Positions 55,180 through 64,000 of a stretch of 64,000 nucleotides of DNA are shown piece after piece. The stretch spans positions 32,349,804 through 32,413,803 of the forward strand of contig OY804579.1 of NCBI GenBank assembly GCA_963680875.1, read 5' to 3'. The first letter of the stretch is position 1; each line of letters opens with the position of its first letter. This stretch comes from Bathymodiolus brooksi (taxonomy: Eukaryota; Mollusca; Bivalvia; Mytilida; Modiolidae). Both the position numbers and the translations under genes were made by a program. The notes below the pieces were generated by a model, which ran no database searches, had not been told where the DNA came from, and saw only the letters and a program-made list of their open reading frames with translations.

Positions 55180-56099
55180 TGGAAGTATACCAGTAACAAT
55201 TACAGTGTAAAAAAGAACAGATAAACAGATAAAAAAGGGGAAAAGAGTTATATGTGGACACGATGATCATGTTGGATATATTTATAAATTTATACAATGA
55301 GGAATCGTTTAGATCTTCTAATAAATTTGTAAGGTTCTTTAAAGATTAAATAGTTATCTTCATAAGTTAGATTATTGATACCTCTAGTTAGTAAAGCAAG
55401 ATCGATTTTCATTCTAATTTAATTTACACAAATTAATACTGAGATCCCTCATAATATCGGTGTATTTACTACATTCAAAGAAGAAAAATGAAAAGTATAC
55501 TGTGTTAGCTCTCTCTCTCTCTCTCTCTCTCTCTGGATCTGGATCCGGATCTGGAATCCTGACAGTGGTTTATTTCAGAAAATAAATATTTGGGTTGACG
55601 AAAAACTGAGGCTTAATCCAAAGAAAATACATCCGGTTGAAGAAAACAATATGTAGATTCCCTCAGATGTGTTCAATTTACTCTGCAAATCTCCATTTGA
55701 ATTATGATTGTTTTTTTAAACAGTCATGGTCAATAATAGCACCAATATCAACAAAACAGTCATGGTCAACAATAACACCAATATCAACAAAACAATCATG
55801 GTCAACAATAACACCAATATCAACAAAACAATCATGGTCAACAATAACACCAATATCAACAAAACAATCATGGTCAACAATGACACCAATATCAACAAAA
55901 CAGCAATGGCTAACAATAACACCAATATCAACAAACGAACATTCACCTCTCACCTCAAGTCCAGGTCCTGGCTTAGTACTGGCGCAAAAATATGACGGGG
56001 TTAAAAATCCGTTCCTCTTGATAATTGGCAATACAAATATAAACAAACGATAACAGTATGTCAGAAAACAAATGTTAGTAATGTGTTAAAGAAATAAGT

Positions 56100-56457
56100 T
56101 TGCTAATTCGCATCGGTTAGCGTGCACGCCTCGAGTGCAGTAGCTCTTGGGTTCGAGTACTGATCGGGTCAAACCAAAGACTATAGAACTGGTATTTGTT
56201 GCTTCTCCGATAAGCATGCAGCATTAAGGAGAAAGAACAAAGACTGGTTGGCTGGGAATCTGTCCGAGTGGGACGACGTGTCTATCTGCAAGCTGTTGTT
56301 TCAGTCAGCTAGCACTATGAAAATCTAATTAAGCGGGTTGGTCTTGTACAAACAGGACCTCATCAACATCTCATTGAAAATTAACTTGTTCTCGCCATGA
56401 TATTGCTGAAAAATTGCTGAATTGGCGTTAAACAACAATCACTCGCTCACTCACTCA
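56100..56457 (+). mobile_element. V-SINE (RUDI-like), tandem copy 3
   Basis: Full length; the B box is changed to ggttcgagtac, which weakens the internal promoter. Confidence 0.85.
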
Positions 56458-56689
56458 ATTATGCGATAAAGGCTTGATTCATTGTAATTTTGTAATTTGT
56501 AACGCTACTATAACAAGATATACGGGAAACAACAAATGTCACAAATATAAATATATATTTAATATTATATGTTTAACTTAAATAATAAAAAAAAAATTGA
56601 TAAATAATAAACACGTGAAAATAAAATAAAATAACATTAAAAAGACCTTCTATGTTGATGTGATTTGTTGTAGTTAGTTAACTATATGA

Positions 56690-56892
56690 TACAGATATTG
56701 TTAAATGTTATATATGTGGAGCATGGAATAAACTGTTTATCATATACTGTTGTTTTTTGTTTTTTGTTTTGTCAATTAAAAAATTGCTTATAGAGACAAA
56801 AAGGATAAGACACAAGTTTTACCAACTTATGAAGTCTTCTCCTTGAAATTACATAATAAATATAACACATATACATATGAAAAAGAGCATGT
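56690..56892 (+). pseudogene. Truncated membrane-type ORF, copy 4
   Basis: A deletion joins ctatatgat directly to acagatattg, removing the frame start, and a second lesion (ttttgtcaattaaaaaattg) disrupts the hydrophobic segment. Confidence 0.6.
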
Positions 56893-57191
56893 AAAAAAAG
56901 AACAGATAAACAGATAAAAAAGGGGAAAAAAGTTATATGTGGACACGATGATCATGTTGGATATATTTATAAGTTTATACAATGAGGAATCGTTTTGATC
57001 TTCTAATAAAGTTGTAAGGTTCTTTAAAGATTAAATAGTTATCTTCATAAGTTAGATTATTGATACCTCTAGTTAGTAAAGCAAGATCGATTTTCATTCT
57101 AATTCGATTTACACAAATTAACACTGAGATCCCTCATAATATCGGTGTATTTACTACATTCAAAGAAGAAATATGAAAAGTATACTGTGTT

Positions 57192-57234
<43 letters not shown>

Positions 57235-57840
57235 GATCTGGATCTGGAATCCTGACAGTGGGTTATTTCAGAAAATAAATATTTGGGTTGACGAAAAACT
57301 GAGGCTTAATTCAATGAAAATACATCCGGTTGAAGAAAACAATATGTAGATTCCCTCAGATGTGTTCAATTTACTCTGCAAATCTCCATTTGAATTATGA
57401 TTTTTTTTTTAAACAGTCATGGTCAATAATAGCACCAATATCAACAAAACAGTCATGGTCAACAATAACACCAATATCAACAAAACAATCATGGTCAACA
57501 ATAACACCAATATCAACAAAACAATCATGGTCAACAATAACACCAATATCAACAAAACAATCATGGTCAACAATGACACCAATATCAACAAAACAGCAAT
57601 GGCTAACAATAACCCCAATATCAACAAAACAGTCATGGTCAACAATTCCACCAATATCAACAAAACGAACATTCACCTCTCACCTCAAGTCCAGGTGCTG
57701 GCTTAGTACTGGCGCAAAAATATGGCGGGGTTAAAAATCGGTTCCTCTTGATAATTGTATATCCAATGGCAATACAAATATAAACAAACGATAACAGTAT
57801 GTCAGAAAACAAATGTTAGTAATGTGTTAAAGAAATAAGT

Positions 57841-58198
57841 TTGCTAATTCGCATCGGTTAGCGTGCACGCCTCGAGTGCAGTAGCTCTTGGGTTCCAGTA
57901 CTGATCGGGTCAAACCAAAGACTATAGAACTGGTATTTGTTGCTTCTCCGATAAGCATGCAGCATTAAGGAGAAAGAACAAAGACTGGTTGGCTGGGAAT
58001 CTGTCCGAGTGGGACGACGTGTCTATCTGCAAGCTGTTGTTTCAGTCAGCTAGAACTGGGAAAATCTAATTAAGCGGGTTGGTCTTGTACAAACAGGACC
58101 TCATCAACATCTCATTGAAAATTAACTTGTTCTCGCCATGATATTGCTGAAAAATTGCTGAATTGGCGTTAAACAACAATCACTCGCTCACTCACTCA
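57841..58198 (+). mobile_element. V-SINE (RUDI-like), tandem copy 4
   Basis: Full length; the B box is changed to ggttccagtac. Confidence 0.85.
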
Positions 58199-58433
58199 AA
58201 TATGCGATAAAGGCTTGATTCATTGTAATTTTGTAATTTTGTAACGCTACTATAACAAGATATACGGGAAACAACAAATGTCACAAATATAAATATATAT
58301 TTAATATTATATGTTTAACTTAAATAATAAAAAAAAAATTGATAAATAATAAACACGTGAAAATAAAATAAAATAACATTAAAAAGACCTTCTATGTTGA
58401 TGTGATTTGTTGTAGTTAGTTAACTATATGATA

Positions 58434-58645
58434 CAGATATTGTTAAATGTTATATATGTGGAGCATGGAATAAACTGTTTATCATATACTGTTGTTTTTT
58501 GTTTTTTGTTTTGTTTATAACAATTTTAATTCCTTACAGAGACAAAAAGGATAAGACACAAGTTTTACCAACTTATGAAGTCTTCTCCTTGAAATTACAT
58601 AATAAATATAACACATATACATATGAAAAAGAGCATGCACATTAA
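58434..58645 (+). pseudogene. Truncated membrane-type ORF, copy 5
   Basis: It carries the same 5' deletion as copy 4 (ctatatgat joined to acagatattg), so copies 4 and 5 share an ancestor. The rest of the frame is intact with minor changes (ttccttacagagac). Confidence 0.6.
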
Positions 58646-59579
58646 TGGAAGTATACCAGTAACAATTACAGTGTAAAAAAGAACAGATAAACAGATAAAA
58701 AAGGGGAAAAGAGTTATATGTGGACACGATGATCATGTTGGATATATTTATAAGTTTATACAATTAGGAATCGTTTAGATCTTCTAATAAATTTGTAAGG
58801 TTCTTTAAAGATTAAATAGTTATCTTCATAAGTTAGATTATTGATACCTCTAGTTAGTAAAGCAAGATCGATTTTCATTCTAATTCGATTTACACAAATT
58901 AACACTGAGATCCCTCATAATATCGGTGTATTTACTACATTCAAAGAAGAAAAATGAAAAGTATACTGTGTTAGCTCTCTCTCTCTCTGGATCTGGATCT
59001 GGATCTGGATCTGGATCTGGAATCCTGACAGTGGGTTATTTCAGAAAATAAATATTTGGGTTGACGAAAAACTGAGGCTTAATCCAAAGAAAATACAACA
59101 TCCGGTTGAAGAAAACAATATGTAGATTCCCTCAGATGTGTTCAATTTACTCTGCAAATCTCCATTTGAATTATGATTTTTTTTTAAACAGTCATGGTCA
59201 ATAATAACACCAATATCAACAAAACAGTCATGGTCAACAATAATACCAATATCAACAAAACAATCATGGTCAACAATAACACCAATATCAACAAAACAAT
59301 CATGGTCAACAATGACACCAATATCAACAAAACAGCAATGGCTAACAATAACACCAATATCAACAAAACAATCATGGTCAACAATTCCACCAATATCAAC
59401 AAAACGAACATTCACCTCTCACCTCAAGTCCAGGTGCTGGCTTAGTACTGGCGCAAAAATATGGCGGGGTTAAAAATCGGTTCCTCTTGATAATTGTATA
59501 TCCAATGGCAATACAAATATAAACAAACGATAACAGTATGTCAGAAAACAAATGTTAGTAAAGTGTTAAAGAAATAAGT

Positions 59580-59710
59580 TTGCTAATTCGCATCGGTTAG
59601 CGTGCACGCCTCGAGTGCAGTAGCTCTTGGGTCCTGATCGGGTCAAACCAAAGACTATAGAACTGGTATTTGTTGCTTCTCCGCTAAGCAATCACTCGCT
59701 CACTCACTCA
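59580..59710 (+). mobile_element. V-SINE (RUDI-like), tandem copy 5, internal deletion
   Basis: The head (with a shortened B-box region, cttgggtcctgatc) is joined directly to the ctcgctcactcactca tail at ccgctaagca/atcactcg, removing about 225 bp. Confidence 0.8.
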
Positions 59711-60020
59711 ATTATGCGATAAAGGCTTGATTCATTGTAATTTTGTAATTTTGTAACGCTACTATAACAAGATATACGGGAAACAACAAATGTCACAAAT
59801 ATAAATATATATTTAATATTATATGTTTAACTTAAATAATAAAAAAAATAATTGATAAATAATAAACACGTGAAAATAAAATAAAATAACATTAAAAAGA
59901 CCTTCTATGTTGATGTGATTTGTTGTAGTTAGTTAACTATATGATCAATCCAAATTATTAACCCAATCAGTGCACTAACCTCCACCTCCTCCCCCCCCCC
60001 CCCCTTTCACCCCAAAATAT

Positions 60021-60275
60021 TTGTATCGCCAAATCTGTGATGACAACCCCCTACATACATTTACAGATATTGTTAAATGTTATATATGTGGAGCATGGAA
60101 TAAACTGTTTATCATATACTGTTGTTTTTTATTTTTTGTTTTGTTTATAACAATTTTAATTGCTTATAGAGACAAAAAGGATAAGACACAAGTTTTACCA
60201 ACTTATGAAGTCTTCTCCTTGAAATTACATAATAAATATAACACATATACATATGAAAAAGAGCATGCACATTAA
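60021..60275 (+). CDS. Small membrane-type ORF, copy 6 (hypothetical)
   Basis: Intact; differs from copy 1 at two positions (ICDDNPL and EKEHAH). Confidence 0.28.
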   Translation: MYRQICDDNPLHTFTDIVKCYICGAWNKLFIIYCCFLFFVLFITILIAYRDKKDKTQVLPTYEVFSLKLHNKYNTYTYEKEHAH

Positions 60276-61161
60276 TGGAAGTATACCAGTAACAATTACA
60301 GTGTAAAAAAGAACAGATAAACAGATAAAAAAGGGGAAAAGAGTTATATGTGGACACGATGATCATGTTGGATATATTTATAAGTTTATACAATTAGGAA
60401 TCGTTTAGATCTTCTAATGAATTTGTAAGGTTCTTTAAAGATTAAATAGTTATCTTCATAAGTTAGATTATTGATACCTCTAGTTAGTAAAGCAAGATCG
60501 ATTTTCATTCTAATTTGATTTACACAATTTAAAACTGAGATCCCTCATAATATCGGTGTATTTACTACATTCAAAGAAGAAAAATGAAAAGTATACTGTG
60601 TTAGCTCTCTCTCTCTCTGGATCTGGATCTGGATCTGGAATCCTGACAGTGGGTTATTTCAGAAAATAAATATTTGGGTTGACGAAAAACTGAGGCTTAA
60701 TCCAAAGAAAATACAACATCCGGTTGAAGAAAACAATATGTAGATTCCCTCAGATGTGTTCAATTTACTCTGCAAATCTCCATTTGAATTATGATTTTTT
60801 TTTAAACAGTCATTGTCAATAATAACACCAATATCAACAAAACAGTCATGGTCAACAATAACACCAATATCAACAAAACAATCATGGTCAACAATGACAC
60901 CAATATCAACAAAACAGCAATGGCTAACAATAACACCAATATCAACAAAACAATCATGGTCAACAATTCCACCAATATCAACAAAACGAACATTCACCTC
61001 TCACCTCAAGTCCAGGTGCTGGCTTAGTACTGGCGCAAAAATATGGCGGGGTTAAAAATCGGTTCCTCTTGATAATTGTATATCCAATGGCAATACAAAT
61101 ATAAACAAACGATAACAGTATGTCAGAAAACAAATGTTAGTAATGTGTTAAAGAAATAAGT

Positions 61162-61518
61162 TTGCTAATTCGCATCGGTTAGCGTGCACGCCTCGAGTGC
61201 AGTAGCTCTTGGGTTTGAGTCCTGATCGGGTCAAACCAAAGACTATAGAACTGGTATTTGTTGCTTCTCCGCTAAGCATGCAACATTAAGGAGAAAGAAC
61301 AAAGACGGGTTGGCTGGGAATCTGTCCGAGTGGGGCGACGTGTCTATCTGCGAGCTGTTGTTTCAGTCAGCTAGCACTATGAAAATCTAATTAAGCGTGT
61401 TGGTCTTGTACAAACAGGACCTCATCAACATCTCATTGAAAATTAACTTGTTCTCGCCATGATATTGCTGAAAAATTGCTGAATTGGCGTTAAACAACAA
61501 TCACTCGCTCACTCACTC
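61162..61518 (+). mobile_element. V-SINE (RUDI-like), tandem copy 6
   Basis: Full length with B box ggtttgagtcc. It shares ccgctaagca with copy 5 rather than ccgataagca, linking copies 5 and 6. Confidence 0.85.
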
Positions 61519-61700
61519 CTAAAGGCTTGATTCATTGTAATTTTGTAATTTTGTAACGCTACTATAACAAGATATACGGGAAACAACAAATGTCACAAAT
61601 ATAAATATATATTTAATATTATATGTTTAACTTAAATAATAAAATAAATAATTGATAAATAATAAACACGTGAAAATAAAATAAAATAACATTAAAAAGA

Positions 61701-61963
61701 TTTATCAGTATTTTATTTATAAATACAGCAATAACCATGTGAACAAGAAAAAAAATAGGATTTCACGATTAATTATGCGAACTAATTCAGTCAGTAAATA
61801 GAACATATCTACATCAATACCTGACTTGTCTATTAACACTATATACATGTACACTACAATTCCAAAATATAAAAGGTGAAGTTCAATAAAACAAACCAAT
61901 TACGGGATCGATATATAAATATTATATCATTTTATCCGAACAACCTGACATTTAATAATTGAA
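61701..61963. other. AT-rich intergenic sequence
   Basis: Nothing recognisable. Confidence 0.5.
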
Positions 61964-62207
61964 GGAGGTGAAGCCAAGAACTATCCCTGGGAGTCGATTT
62001 CAAAGGAAAATTTGAATTTTATAAAATAAAATAAAATAAACCTGCTATATATAAATTAAAGAAAATCAAACTAGAGATCTGATTTACTGTAAACAAGGAC
62101 CAGGGGTGATTTTAATTATAATATTTAACTTCTGTTTGTAGATATCAATAAATTAAAATAATTTAATTATATGTAGAATCCCAACTATTATCCTTGGCTT
62201 CACCTCC
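61964..62207. mobile_element. Short MITE-like element with 15-bp TIRs
   Basis: The left end ggaggtgaagccaag (61964-61978) is the exact reverse complement of the right end cttggcttcacctcc (62193-62207), with partial pairing beyond. The 244-bp size and AT-rich interior fit a MITE. No certain target duplication. Confidence 0.65.
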
Positions 62208-62707
62208 TAATATCTTTTTTATCTCAAAATTGTTCATCATGGATTGGCCAATTACATAATGTGGTGTCCTTCGTGAATCGAGAAATAGTATGTGTTCCTA
62301 TAAAGAAACTACACGTAAAATTAAGACCAACAAACAAAGGAAATCGTTTAAAGTTGCGAAAAAAAGTTATAATTACGCCAACAGTTTTGATATCATGAAA
62401 TATCAACAGCAAGATCAAACAAACAAATGGTCAAGTACTGTTTGAAACCAATGACTTTCTTCAAGTAGAATGATACAATGTGTTCATGTTGCAATGTTAG
62501 GTCATGCACATAATGTTTTATGGTTTTATATCAAATCAGAGATCGTGTGATCATAGCATGTGTCAGAATGGAGTATAGGTTAAGAACAGTACAGACACTA
62601 GTATGTTCTGCAGACAAGAACATTACTTATCATTAAAGATAGTTAGAAGTGAAAACTAAACAATGCCGATAAGTTCGTGTGCTAATATAAAAATGGCAAT
62701 AACTGTC
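62208..62707. other. AT-rich intergenic sequence
   Basis: Short frames only; no recognised feature. Confidence 0.5.
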
Positions 62708-62982
62708 GTTATTAGCACAGGCATTTGGGTCCAGGATTTTTTTTTTTTTTTTTTTAATTAAGATAAGTTATCTAGAGTGTATGTTTAATTTTAGAGCTCC
62801 CTGATATGTTTTATTACTATTTTAGGCCATATTTAAATTTTCCAAAAATGTTGTAGACATTTTTTGGAAAATGTCAATATGGTCTAAAATAGTAATAAAA
62901 CATGCCCGGGAGCTGTAACATACACTCTAGATAACTTATTTCAACTACTAATAATCCTGGACCCAATGCCTGTGGTTATTAG
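62708..62982. mobile_element. Palindromic MITE with long arms
   Basis: The left end gttattagcacaggcatttg mirrors the right end aatgcctgtggttattag. Inner parts (agttatctagagtgtatgtt, gttttattactattttaggc) also recur inverted at 62890-62940, so nearly the whole 275 bp folds into one hairpin around tgttgtagaca. A poly-T run sits in the left arm only. Confidence 0.8.
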
Positions 62983-64000
62983 GTTTCAAACTAATAATTT
63001 ACCAATTTCGCTTTGTTGTATTGTGACAAATACTGAATGGAATGGAATAATTAAAATTGATAATTGAAGTTAAATATATAAGGATTATTTTGAGCCCAAA
63101 TTTGATGCATTTAGTTATATTTTAATACCTCTATAGAGGATTTGATGCATGACCTATAAATATTGAATTTCCTGTGAATGACCGAGCTATTTTTAAACAT
63201 CACCTGATTTTTTTACAGAACGTAGAGGAATCATGTACGTTTCAGAAAATATATGGAAAGGTTAAACTTAAGATAAAATAGCCAGGCAGGCTCGAAAAAA
63301 CACAAATTTAGTAGAAAATGTAAAAGAAATTAATTATAGGTTTCACACCTTATTAGCTGAACTTTGTCCATACAAAAATGGTAATCAAATACCAGACTGC
63401 CGGAACAGTTCTAAAATACGATTGTAAAATCGTAGACCGAGGCAATATATAGATTCCCCTAATACATATATACACGACCGGGTTAAACTAGTTTCACCCC
63501 CCTCTTAGTGAAATGATGCTGTCATGTTATTATATAAACGGAGTTTTATGCTTAAAGAGAGATAACTCTAATTTACTCAGAATATTTGCAAGCGAAATTA
63601 ACACGGAGCAACCTTAGTCGAGTGAAATGACGTGGTCATGCAAGTGTTCTCCACGTGTGTAAGATGGTTTGCAAATATTGTCATACAAGTCCTGGATATA
63701 AATTTATTTAAGGAATTAAGATAAGAAATTGCAAACATACAGGCATTACCATTAGCTACGATCAACGTAATCATCACGTGATCAACATTGTAGTATTAAA
63801 ATGAAAAACCTAAAATATTTAATTAGGTCATCAACATAGTAATCTTTACTTAGGTAATTTACAGAGGTAAATAAATCAAAGACATTGATTACATATGGAA
63901 ACAGGAGTCTCAGTGCCCGTCATCGTTTGGTAGTTGGATCTATATCTACATACGATAATCAGTGCCTATCATCACTGAAATGTATCAGATTGATTCCCAT
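62983..64000. other. AT-rich intergenic sequence with a dispersed-repeat fragment
   Basis: Around 63385-63530 the text (ataccagactgccggaacag; gggttaaactagtttcaccc; tagtgaaatgatgctgtcat) resembles 32970-33150 in intron 7. No gene is recognised up to the window end. Confidence 0.5.

Larger units (their letters stand above)
50999..61700. repeat. Six tandem copies of a 1.5-1.9-kb unit
   Basis: Each copy begins accttctatgttgatgtgat: 50999, 52900, 54807, 56645, 58387 and 59900, with the last ending at 61700 where a different sequence starts. Lengths are about 1901, 1907, 1838, 1742, 1513 and 1800 bp. Internal order is: C-rich tract, membrane-type ORF, CT then GGATCT microsatellite, 36-bp minisatellite, V-SINE, AT-rich tail (ataaaataaaataacattaa). 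Copies differ by few substitutions and by indels in the simple repeats. Copies 4 and 5 lack the C-rich tract and the ORF start; copy 5 lacks most of the SINE. The high identity points to recent amplification or homogenisation. Confidence 0.96.

Overview
The window looks like a piece of an AT-rich, intron-bearing animal genome, most likely a mollusc and perhaps a bivalve. Three things support this. A split gene with canonical GT-AG introns encodes the membrane half of a polycystin-1-like protein. Several tRNA-headed SINEs carry the tail typical of molluscan V-SINEs (RUDI-like: gatattgctga...gcgttaaac plus a CACT/CTCA repeat). CR1/Jockey-like LINE relics and many palindromic MITEs are also present. 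Nothing prokaryotic is seen. The species cannot be named from the sequence alone.

Layout. Positions 1-9131 are almost entirely minisatellite, in two related arrays with 39/40-bp and 57-bp periods, and are probably an intron of the gene that follows. Positions 9132-37892 (+) hold eight exons of the polycystin-1-like gene: degenerate GPS and TM1, PLAT domain in three exons, TM2-TM6, the extracellular polycystin (TOP) domain in three exons, and TM7-TM11 with a short tail. The exons join in phase at every junction and sum to 3195 nt (1064 codons plus stop). Upstream exons lie outside the window. Its introns are filled by different minisatellites: a 64-bp array in intron 1 (about 60 copies), a 55-bp array in intron 3 (about 145 copies), a 62-65-bp array in intron 6 (about 47 copies) and a 24-bp array next to the exon 7 acceptor. 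The 64-bp repeat of intron 1 is itself a duplicated 3' splice site plus the first codons of the PLAT exon, so the real exon is preceded by about 60 decoy acceptors.

Positions 37893-50990 are intergenic: palindromic MITEs, two arrays of one 40-bp satellite (38775-39955 and 45233-45617), a decayed LINE on the minus strand (pieces at 45232-44900, 43367-42175 and 40650-40261) and a decayed LINE on the plus strand (46500-49895) that is split by a Harbinger-like MITE.

Positions 50999-61700 are six head-to-tail copies of a 1.5-1.9-kb unit. Each carries (in whole or part) a short membrane-type ORF, a CT/GGATCT microsatellite, a 36-bp minisatellite and a V-SINE. Positions 61701-64000 hold two palindromic MITEs and a fragment of a dispersed retroelement-associated repeat. 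The only gene I can support as functional is the polycystin-1-like gene.
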